From positions 69,636,239-69,700,238 of the forward strand of contig NC_092859.1 of the NCBI RefSeq assembly GCF_032062135.1: a DNA stretch of 64,000 nt, given 5' to 3'. This DNA is from Pyxicephalus adspersus (Eukaryota > Chordata > Amphibia > Anura > Pyxicephalidae). The notes beneath the pieces were generated by a model that saw nothing but the letters and a program-made list of their open reading frames with translations, did no database searches and was not told the DNA's origin. Position 1 is the first letter of the stretch. Each line of letters begins with the position of its first letter. Of the stretch, positions 35,190 through 44,919 are shown piece after piece. The translations under genes and the position numbers were made by a program.

Positions 35190-35832
35190 CCCTGTTTCCC
35201 CGATTATAAGGCACTGTCTTATATTTTTTGAAATGCCAAAATATGCCCTAGGTCTTATTTTCAGGGGATGTCTTATTTTTCCATGAAGAAGACTACAGTA
35301 CACATTTATTGTTGAAAGTCACTCATGGTCACTCATGTTCCATTGATTGTCCCCTTCTGATCACTCTGTGCCATTGACTGTCCCCTTCTGATCACTCCAT
35401 GCCATTGATTGTCCCCTTCTGATCACTCTATGCAATGACTTTCCCCCTCTGATCACTCTATGCCATTGATTGTCCCCTTCTGATCACTCTATGCCATTGA
35501 CTGTCCCGTTCTGATCACTCTATGCCATTGATTGTCCCCTTCTGTTCACTTACCGGCAATTAAGTGTAGGGATCTCTGTTAGGGCAGGGATCTCCGTTAG
35601 GGCAGGGATCAGCAGCTTGCTTCCTGGTGCAGAATGCCGGTTTGTTACTTTCAGTTTCACTCTGCACTGCAGCCAGGAGCAGACACGTGCTGCAGCCAGC
35701 ATCAAGGAGACACACACAGGATCAAATATCGGGGGATGTCTTATTCACGGGTGAGTGTCTAATTTTAATTATTTTTTCAAAAATCGGGGGTGGCTTATTT
35801 AATGGGGATGTCTTAAAATCGGGGAAACACGG
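35190..35832. mobile_element. Mariner-like non-autonomous element with internal minisatellite
   Basis: The ends are CCCTGTTTCCCCGATTATAA (35190) and TTAAAATCGGGGAAACACGG (to 35832), near-perfect inverted repeats of about 21 bp flanked by TA on both sides (35188-35189 and 35833-35834). TA flanks indicate a Tc1/mariner-type integrase. The subterminal motif GGGGATGTCTTATTTT recurs near both ends. The interior holds a 31-bp tandem array, listed separately. No transposase frame remains. Confidence 0.78.
35341..35551. repeat. 31-bp minisatellite, about seven units
   Basis: Units begin CATTGATTGTCCCCTTCTGA and continue TCACTCTATGC, starting near 35341, 35372, 35403, 35433, 35464, 35495 and 35526. 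The spacing is 31 bp except for one 30-bp unit. GATT and GACT variants alternate in part, suggesting a higher-order 62-bp unit. The array lies wholly inside the mariner-like element. Confidence 0.9.
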
Positions 35833-36011
35833 TAGCTTCATGTAACTTCATGTGCCTTTTAGTTTCCTACTTTTTGAGGTCAGACAATTGGTCACAACCT
35901 ACTCCCTGTGACTACAAGTCTTGCCTCCTCATGAAGGCACATAGTTTCCTCTGTAATGCAAGGATGCTAGGAAATGTCGTTTGGCATCTATTGTTCCTTC
36001 TACTTTCAGGC

Positions 36012-36165
36012 ATTATTATTATTTATTATTATTAAACAGGATTTATATAGCGCCAACATATTACGCAGCACTGTACATTAAATAGGGATTGCAAATGACA
36101 GACTAATACAGACAGTGATACAGGAGGAGAGGACCCTGCCCCGAAGAGCTTACAATCTAGTAGCA
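36012..36165 (-). mobile_element. L2-like LINE 3' end (minus strand)
   Basis: On the minus strand: GTAAGCTCTTCGGGGCAGGG, TGTCATTTGCAATCCCTATT, TAATGTACAGTGCTGCGTAA, then TATGTTGGCGCTATATAAAT, CCTGTTT and an AAT tail. This is the best-preserved of the three copies and shows the GCGCTATATAAAT tail clearly. Confidence 0.75.
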
Positions 36166-39100
36166 TCACATCATCCCATCTGGTTGACCCTCCAACTAGG
36201 GCAGAGCTGAGAGGAAATGAGGTGTGGTGCAGTGTGCAAGCATAGTTGGCCAGAATACACAGCTATTCTGTGCACAACAGATTTTTTTTTTCACGCTTAG
36301 ACGCAGGCCTCTGGCACAACCCCCTTTCTTTGCATCTGGTGAACTATCACCAGATGCAAATCTGCACCGAATGCCTTCAAATATATGAACATCAACTGCA
36401 ACACACTTACAACACACTTGCAAAATATTTCCTGTTGTCAACTCTCCATAGAAAATAAAGTCTAGACAGTTAGGTCAACAGGTAACTAGTGAGATTTCTT
36501 CTCTTGTTGTGCCTATTCTTGTTGTGCCTATGGGACAAGTGAGTTCTTCCCAATAGGAGGAAAATGGTAATAAAATTCTGGTTTTGACCATTCACTAATC
36601 TATTACTCTAAAATGGGGGATAAAGTTTTGGTTTTTATATACTGTAACATTCATCAGTACAGAATTATTACCCTGACCATGTATCCTCTAATTGAAGGCT
36701 ATATGATGCCTATAATTAGAGCAACATGGAAAGCCTTTGCTGAGTCAGTACTAACCAAAGGAGAAAGTTACACGGTCTAATTTGTCTACCTATCTTGTAA
36801 ATTAAAACATTTACAAGGGGTGTATACTGGAAAATTTTAATTTATAGAGAGTAGATACCAAATCTTTACAGATCGGTAAACTGAATTTTGCAAACCCAGA
36901 TATGACTTAGAATGCCATACTTTCCATACTTACATATCATAAGTGAAGCGTTTTTTCTATATCTACTAAGATCCAATTATCAGATGCTTTGCTCTAAAGT
37001 TTCTTTAAATAACTAGGCACTGAGAGCTATGCTTACAAATAATTTAATTTGGTTAACTTCTTTTACAGATCTGATTCTGCCTAAAAGATTTAGGACAATG
37101 ATAGGTTAATTTTAGACTTGAGGTGGCTTTTGGACTATGAAAGTCATTAGGTAGTAAAAAACAGAAAACATATATTTTAAGCTTAGAAAGTGTATTCATT
37201 GCTTTTCTGTAACAAGTTGAAAGCCTCATCAGTAATGGAATGCAGACATATTAAGATAACAGTCCTCACTGACTTTTAGGGTGTAACGGTAACCAGATCA
37301 GGCCAATGAACAGGGCCTGGCTTAAAGGAATTCACCGCAATCCACAAGGCCTCATATTAACAGCCAGCATAATACTGTAAGCAAATCTCAGAAGGCTAGA
37401 TCTATGGTGGCATGCAGATCTCTGATATTATTAGAGTGGAACTCCAAACTCCCATCCTTTACAGATGAAGACAGAGCCATCTTGCATAAACATAACCTAA
37501 CGCTGCCTATTGATTTAAAGTGAAAGTTTATGCTGCATTTTTTTTAACTTCCATGGTTTCTCTTTCCCCCTCTAATCAATAAAGCATGTACATTTACATT
37601 AAATAAAACCCATTTTAAGTGTGTTCCCTACTTTAAACCTTTACTGACTTCCTGTGCTTTTCTAAGCAATTCAGGCAGATCCTGGCTGGTGAGAAGGGTC
37701 AGCAGGGTGCTGCACATACCATACACTTTCAGTGATAGAATCAGAGGCATAGTGGGGAGCCGGAGGCACCAGAATAATCACAATCAGAAAAGGGCTTCCT
37801 GACCTGTCTGATCAAAAACCCCTCCTTCCTCCTGACAGTGGCCAACTTAGGGACCACCAACAGGCATTTATTCATTACCCCAGACTGCAATTAAAATGCA
37901 GATTTTAATCTACTTTGCCAGAGCAGGAGGCATGCACCCTCCTAATTTCAGAGGTCAGTAATTGCGAACCCAGACTTGACAATAGTTTTTCCAGTGCCAG
38001 TCTCCTGCTGTGACCACACTGCAGTTTGCTTCTTTGTTGTCTAGCTGTATACTAAGCCATCAACTTTCCTTCATGACCGTAACTGCCTTTCTTCAAAACT
38101 AGTTAATGTATTTATATGATAAGCCAAAGCATTTTTGTATTGGTTTCAATGGACCAGGAGGGTTTGTACCTCTGTAAAGTTTTTATTGCTGCCTGTGTCC
38201 CTGCTAGGGAAATTCACTCTTGTGACTACTGTCTCTAATACAGAAAGCAATGGAAAGTCCAACATTTTTCAGATGTTACAGAAAAAGAGAGGAAATCTTA
38301 CAATGGGGATACCTGTTCATGTTACAACTGTCTAAGAGGGGATTTCCTCTTTATTTGGAGAGACTTTCTCTAACTTCATGCCATGTTTCTCAGAAAGGAA
38401 GTGATATGAAATCTCCCCGACAAAACAAAAATGTATAGGTGTTTTGAACATTCCCTGCTCAATGCAAGGTTTGGCTTTACATAACCTAATTTTATCACAA
38501 TGATTCTGCTATATATATATATATATATCATTGGATATAATAAATGTATTTGATGTTTAAATGTTGTGTGTTCATTAGATTTACTTATATAAGCAATGCA
38601 TCACCATAAAAAGCAAGGAGTATGCTTTTGTTTTTCAATTTTTCGGATGTTTTTGTCATTTTTAAATTTTTAAAATTGCATAGGCACAGTTTTTATAAAG
38701 AATGAAAAAAGCAAAAAGTACATTGCAGCTTTTACAACATGTTACACTATATTTTAAGAGAATTAATATCTATAACATGCTTAACTCAGCACATATCTTT
38801 CTTAATAAGAAGTTAAACACAAGCTTGTGACTTAGGTAATGCTGAATCTAACAATGACCTCATAATCAGACACATATGGAAGGGTAAAAGGACATATGCT
38901 GGGCAATAGCAGCAGATGTGACCCATAGGGAGCATTCATAAAGGATGATATAATATTTAGCATGCAGTGCCTAAGAGAATAGAGCTGTGTAGCATGTTCT
39001 ATTTTATCTGAAAAAGAAAAGACATTTTGTACTTCACAAAGGGCAGGAACAACTAAGTATTTCCTGTTATTTAAAGGGTTAAAGTAATTATTTATTTTTT

Positions 39101-39400
39101 AGGTGGCTAAAGATTGTTATGGTTTATATTAAGCAATATTCAAAGAAAACAGTCCAATATATTAGGCAAAAGTTATCATTTATTTTCCTTTCTCCCTCCC
39201 TTATTTGCTATTTTAATCATCACAATTTTATCTTTTTAATTTAGTTTTGGTTTTGCTTCACATACTTATGACATTGCTTTTGATGTTGAATAAAGAAAAG
39301 GATATCAATGAGTGTGCTAATATTTACATATTCTCACCACAGAGGTGGAGCTACTTAAGATCTTGTGCTGTGTTTGTTAAGGTGAGGGGAATTTTTTTTT
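36166..39400. other. No recognisable gene; one AT microsatellite
   Basis: AT-rich sequence with an (AT)n run at 38510-38528. The stretch at about 37280-37440 is more balanced and repeat-free. None of the open frames is recognisable. Confidence 0.4.
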
Positions 39401-39412
39401 TATGAGTATGTA

Positions 39413-40264
39413 TGTATACATACTGGCTGCTTTATTAGATACACCTGTTCAATTGCTTCTTAACACAAATATCTAATCAGCCAATTACATGGCAGCAATT
39501 CAATGCATTTATGCACGTAGACCTGAAGACAACCTGCTGAAGTGCAGACCATGCATCAGAAAGGTGAAAAAAAAACTCAAAAAATTTGATTATTATTACA
39601 CAGTATTTATATAGTGCCAACACATTACACAGCGCTGTAAAAGTCCATAGTCATGCCACTAACTGTCCCTCAAAGGAGCTCACTATCTAATGTCCCTATC
39701 ATAGTCATATGTCTTTAACACAGTCTAAGATCAATTTTAGGGGGGAAGATATTCAACCTCACCGCACATTTTTTTGAGGAAAGCCAATTCATCTAACAGT
39801 ATGTTTTTGGATTGTTGGAGGAAACACACGCAAACACAGGGAGGACCTGCAAACTCCTGGAGATAGTGTCATGAACGAGATTTGAACCTGGGACCTAGCG
39901 CCGCAAAGGCCAGACTGCTACCTCTGAGCCACTGTTCTGCCCTGGTGATTTAAGGAACATGAATGTTGGTGCCAGGTGGGCTTGTTTAAGTATTACCCAA
40001 TTAGCCTTGTTGATGCCAGAGGAGACTGGTTTGCGCTGATGGAAAGGCAATGGTAACTTCAATATGCACTTATTACAATAAAGGTATGCAGAGAAGCATC
40101 TCTGAATGCACACCAGGTCAAAGCAGATGGACTACAGCCCTAGAGAGTTTTCCGGCACTTTGGTAAATCTATGCCACAAAAAACTATGTCAGTTCTGAAG
40201 ACAAAAAGGGGTCCAACCCCAATACAAGCGAGGTGTTTCTAAAAAAATGAATGGTAAGTGTATA
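39413..40264 (+). pseudogene. Fossil Tc1-like transposon, internally deleted and split by a SINE
   Basis: The left end (ACTGGCTGCTTTATTAGATA, CACCTGTTCAATTGCTTCTT) and right end (GGGGTCCAACCCCAATACAA, GCGAGGTGTTTCT) match the widespread vertebrate Tc1-like transposon whose termini read ACTGGCCACTTTATTAGGTA. Remnants of the start of the transposase-coding region follow the SINE (GGTGATTTAAGGAACATGAA) and resume at TTGTTGATGCCAGAGGAGAC. Most of the catalytic region, including the DDE acidic residues, is missing between about 40140 and 40165. No open frame remains. Confidence 0.82.
39590..39943 (-). mobile_element. tRNA-derived SINE with L2-like tail, copy 3
   Basis: On the minus strand from 39943: AGGGCAGAACAGTGGCTCAG, AGGTAGC (box A), CCCAGGTTCAAATCTCGTTC (box B region), a body with GGAGTTTGCAGGTCCTCCCT, and the tail TTACAGCGCTGTGTAATGTG ... 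CACTATATAAATACTGTG with ATT units. It interrupts the Tc1-like fossil near the start of its coding region, so it is younger than that transposon. Confidence 0.8.
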
Positions 40265-41093
40265 CAAATGGGTGCATCCCTATAACAGACATTCTCTATT
40301 GTACTTCTATATACTCAAATCCCAAGGTCCCACGTACAATTGCACCACATCCCGAATTTATCAACCATTGAATCAATATATCCTCTCAAAACCCTTCATT
40401 ACACTACACATTTATTACTGAATGGTATACCTGCATTTCAGGTAAACAAAGAACCTTTCCACAATGTCTTTAATACCCAACAACAAACTTAAAATATTAT
40501 TTTAGGTAAATCAATATAAAAATAAATTGTTTTATGATATCTGCTTGGCTTAGTAGATATGGATTGCTTGTAACTTCCTGTGTCACCTGCACAATACAAC
40601 TTGAGAGGTACATTCATGTGACCTATTGTTGCATGCCTGCGGCTTTTAAAGAACATAATAATTCTGATGTTTACCTTGGTGACTCATGTGTACTGTATTT
40701 AACCCCAAGCATTTCTCCCCTTATCCTCCTTGCCCCTTTTTGTAGAGCTTTTTATCTCATCTCCATGATAGAGCTGTAATGATGATTCATCTCTGTTTAC
40801 TGATATTCTTATAACAAGAATCTAATCTATGAACAATTAGTCACAGCGAAAAATAGAGGAGTGGAGATTATAAGGTTGTTAAAGTCAGTAGCAGGTATTT
40901 TTAAAAAAAAAGTGAGAGCTATTTGAGTTCAGAATAGTTATGTCATCCTCATCTTTTATGGTGGCAAGAAATGTGCTATTTTACAGGTGTGAAAATGTTA
41001 CCCACTATTCTACTATTGGAAAGGGGACCAAAGAATATTGAACCACATAGACTGTACAGAAAAAGCTTAGGCTTCCACTCGTAGAGAGGCCAG
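40265..41093. other. No recognisable gene or repeat
   Basis: AT-rich spacer; an 81-codon frame at 40534-40779 (+) is unrecognised. Confidence 0.4.
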
Positions 41094-41377
41094 ACCATAT
41101 TAAGGTTAGGTTACTGAGACATTGGGCCTGATTTATGAAAGCTCTCCAAGGCTGGAGATGATACACTTACATTAGGGAAGCTGGGTGACCCAGCAAACCT
41201 GGAATGGATCTGGTCCAGGATTGAAAACATTTGCTAACAAATAGCAAAAGACTTTTAGAAAAGCCATTTCAGGTTTGCTGGATCACCTAGCTTTACTGAT
41301 GTAAGTGTATCATCTCCAGCCTTGGAGAGATTTCATAAATCAGGCCCAATGTCTCAGTAACCTAACCTTAATATGGT
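41094..41377. mobile_element. Family D hairpin MITE with arms extending into the flanks
   Basis: The core element (41124-41347) starts GGGCCTGATTTATGAAAGCT and ends AAATCAGGCCC, with long inverted arms (CTCTCCAAGGCTGGAGATGA ... ) around a loop near 41232. The inverted symmetry continues for 30 further bases on each side: 41094-41123 (ACCATATTAAGGTTAGGTTA...) is the exact reverse complement of 41348-41377. Direct target duplication is therefore not visible. A shorter relative lies at 44816. Confidence 0.85.
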
Positions 41378-41698
41378 GTATCAGGCCCAGTGATGGAAGC
41401 ATGGGCACTTTTGTTACCAGTGGAGCAGACAGCATCCAGTAAGAGTCCTAAACTGCAGAGATTGAATAGGATTTCAGTTTAATTTTCTGCACAGAGGCTC
41501 ATGTTCACCACTGACATTGTAATGTCGCTTTTTATTATCAAAAATTGCTATTGGGTTTCTGAATACGTAAAACAGTACTTCTGTAGAACATTTATGTAGT
41601 GTACAGAGCCAAACTATTACCAGTTTTGTTAATCAATCATTAGGTTTCTATTTTGGCACAGACACTTTTAGCATCCACAAGCTCACTAGAAACATTTA

Positions 41699-41851
41699 GA
41701 AGTCTATTTATAAAGCAGTGACATCTGACATTTAATGAAATATTGCCTGGTGGAGAATCATTTACTGCTATTGAAACACATGTATTTGGAAGATTCTCCA
41801 CCAGAGAATGTTTCAGTGAATTTCAGATTTACTGCTTTATAAGTAGACCCC
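41699..41851. mobile_element. Family C-related MITE, copy C4
   Basis: A 153-bp element starting GAAGTCTATTTATAAAGCAG and ending GCTTTATAAGTAGACCCC, with perfect TTA flanks (41696-41698 and 41852-41854). It shares GGAAGATTCTCCACCAGAGA and a GTTTCAGTGAATTTCAGATT block with the element at 24750. Confidence 0.85.
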
Positions 41852-41963
41852 TTAGATAGAGGTCGATCTAGTTTTGGGTTATGCCTTTTTTTGAGTTATG
41901 TTATTTTTCCACTTATAATTTAGTAGGGTAATTTTAGGAGTTAAATATAGTAAAAGCTAAAAC

Positions 41964-41966
<3 letters not shown>

Positions 41967-42012
<46 letters not shown>
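41967..42012. repeat. TA dinucleotide microsatellite
   Basis: Uninterrupted (TA)n run of about 46 bases. Confidence 0.95.
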
Positions 42013-42017
<5 letters not shown>

Positions 42018-42677
42018 TATAGACATTGTGAAAATTAAAATTGCTGTCATTTTTTTCCTTTTGCCATCTGTGTCTTATAAGGGAGATTTTCCATCATTTC
42101 CTGTGTGTGGATTCAACAGAAGGTAACAGTAATTTCTTTTCATTACGGGGGAAATCACCTTGCCAGTTGTCAAGGAAACAAACACCATTGCATTTTCCTT
42201 CAAAAGCGTTTCCCTCTATTCTTGATTTCAGAACTATGGGTTTACCCTCACATTCATTCACAGTAACACTAGTGTTTAGAAAAATTAGAGAGGGCAAAGC
42301 TTTCTAATGGGGACACAAACGGCAATTAAAAAAAAAAAACAGTGATAGTGGTTACAATCCTATGCCACCATATCCAAACCTATTAAAAAAAAAAAAGTTT
42401 GAAAATAAAACTGAAATCTACAAATAAAGTAGGGAAAGGCTTGATCCTCTGGTCATTTCAGAAATGTCAGCCAAAGGGCTAACCGTTTATTAATCAAGGG
42501 AGTCTTAAAGAGCCCCAAAAAATTATTGTGGAATATGCAGGTAACTCGTGCAACAGTTGGTGTCTCATAGCATGCAGCCACAATGAGAAAGGGATTACAC
42601 CAATTTTACCTGTATGGCAAGTGTGCCAGAAAAAAAATGTTGCTGCCCCAAAAAAAGAGAGCAAGATGACAGTTTAC

Positions 42678-43003
42678 TAATAAAGTAGAACTAAATGAAT
42701 AATACATAAAATCACATTTACCTTTATTTCTGCAGATCCCTCGATTGCGCTGGAGAAATCCTCAATCGGGTCCCGCACCGTCCTGAATTCTCTTTCCTCC
42801 CTTGCATGGAGGTAGGGCCGGGCATCCAGAGCCTCCTGGGATGGTTGACATAGTTTTCCTGGAAGACTCTGCGCTCCCATTCAGTCTTCAGGGGCTTCAC
42901 TCTTTTTAAAAAGTGAAAAAAAATAATATTATTTCTTTAGCTAAAAGAGTTGTCCACCCTTTTATCTAAAGTAAAAATTTTCGTTAAGGTCCGCTTTAAA
43001 TAC
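42678..43003. mobile_element. Possible MITE (AAAGCGGACCTTAA-type ends)
   Basis: The right end reads GGTCCGCTTTAAATAC and the left end TAAAGTAGAACTAAATGAAT, which are weakly complementary. The interior is GC-rich relative to its flanks (CCTCAATCGGGTCCCGCACC, GGGCCGGGCATCCAGAGCCT). Target duplication is unclear. Similar TTTAAAGC-type words occur at 12533 and 49362 without secure pairing. Confidence 0.4.
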
Positions 43004-44812
43004 TGTATATAGGCAATTACCAGGCCTTCTGAAACATTGTACTATAGACTAATGAGTAAAAGATGACATTGTTTGACCACAGAAACAGTAACCATGTTTG
43101 GTGCAGAATGAAAACAGCATTTTAGTAAAATAACCTCATACTTATGTGTGAAGCGGGTGGTAGAAATGTTCTGGTTTGAAGTTGCTGTGTTGATTGTGCC
43201 TCATATCTAACTGTGGTAAATGTAAGCCCATCTGTCCCAAACTAAAAAAAAGCAAATCTTTTAATTAGCAAACCCACCAATAGTTGGTTGGAACAAAAAA
43301 AATGGAGAGGTAATGGCTGGCCAGGTCAAAGCCCATTAATAGAATTACAATTTTTGTGGGTGATTTAGAACATGGACTTTAATAACGGAAACCCAGAAGC
43401 ATCTTGAAACCAGCATAATTTAGCTGTTATGTGTTTGACTAAAGTAAAGTGACTCAGCTGTACTTTTTTCTTGAAATAGCAGCAAAGTAGGTGATAGTTT
43501 AGGAATGCTGATTTACCGGTTGGCACAGTTATAATTTTTAGCTTGTTGAACAAAATATTTGCAAAAGTGACATTCTACATGTTTTAAAGTATATGTTACC
43601 CTAGGAAAATATTTCTCCCTATTGTGCCAAAGGGGAAAGGGGTAGTATAAGCATTTGTCATATTTTTTCATTCATATACTTTAAAAGAGTGATGTAAAAA
43701 ATTTATTTAGGCATGTTCAAATATATTTAAAAATTAAAGGCAAAAAAATCCACATAAAAAATATTTTTAAATACTTAGTTGACCTTGTGTAGCAAAGCTT
43801 AGGCTTTAGAACAAAGGTGTTTTTTTTTCTTTTTTTTTGGTAAAAATATTTCAGACAACAGACAAACCTCAAGATTCTGACTTACCAATGGAGAAAGTTT
43901 CTACCTAGCCTGTTTTCACATTACATATTCAATTGGATGCAATATTGTTGATTTTTTTTAATCCTTTTTTTTTTGTTTCCTCAATGCTTATTTCAGGCAC
44001 AAGAAACCCAAATAAGCATTGCCTGGGTTTCTAATTGGAGTTTAAACTTGGCTAACACCAGTCCCGTGAGAGTAACATGGGCCTCCATACCTGAAAGTAT
44101 TCTGTATTATTTTGGCTCGTGATGGCTGAACAGACCAATGGGGGAACAAATAAAAGTTGATATGAAGTTTAGTGTTGGAATAAAAAAAAAATGTAATGAT
44201 TTATTAATACATTCAGAGCTTTAATCATGTGTCTTTTATTTCTTCCTTAATATGAATGTGCAAAGAGTGCAAACCTAAACACAATTTATTGTTTATACAT
44301 TTATGTACTTTTCGCAGAAAAATGCATTTGCAGAAAGAAACATAAGCTATTACTAATATATACATACAATACATTACTTCACTAAACCAGTTTTTCTTGA
44401 TTTAATATTGAAGTATCTGACCATGTAGCTTTCACAAGATGCTGCATTGTAACACCTTAAAAACAATGGTGAAATAGCAAGTTTTGAACAATAGATGAGT
44501 AATGCTATGGGTCTTATTGTATGGGAATGAGTATATATTAGCTGTTTCAGTTACTCACTTAGCTTGCTGTATGTAGTTTGGTTTCAGAGAATGTGATATC
44601 CTCTAACAGGGCATCACTTCCTTGACTTTTGTAGTCTTTCATTGGTATTCATATTTTAAAGTAGAATGTAAAAAGGCTTTGTGATAAAGGGTCATTCCAT
44701 CTCAGACTTATATTGTAGTTTCTGATAGGTAGTAGTGAGTTACGCTGGCTTATTTTCTTATAACTTTTTTGGTTCTTGCTTAAGTTCCTATATATGAGCA
44801 TCTGTTGCAGAC
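43004..44812. other. No recognisable gene or repeat
   Basis: AT-rich sequence with poly-T and poly-A runs (for example 43821-43838 and 43966-43974); nothing supportable. Confidence 0.4.
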
Positions 44813-44815
44813 ATT

Positions 44816-44916
44816 GGGTCTGATTTATTAAAGCTCTCCAAGACTGGGAAGATAGACTTTCATGGGAAAACCTGGACGATCCAGCAAACCTGGAAGACCT
44901 TTAATAAATCAGGCTC
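44816..44916. mobile_element. Family D MITE, short copy
   Basis: Starts GGGTCTGATTTATTAAAGCT and ends CTTTAATAAATCAGGCTC, flanked by ATT on both sides (44813-44815 and 44917-44919). At 101 bp it is an internally deleted relative of the 224-bp element at 41124, keeping the CTCTCCAAGACTGG and CCAGCAAACCTGG blocks. Confidence 0.8.
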
Positions 44917-44919
44917 ATT

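Noticed and set aside
35341..35551. CRISPR-like regular 31-bp spacing
   Set aside because: The repeats are directly tandem with no unique spacers, lie inside a transposon and sit in eukaryotic DNA.
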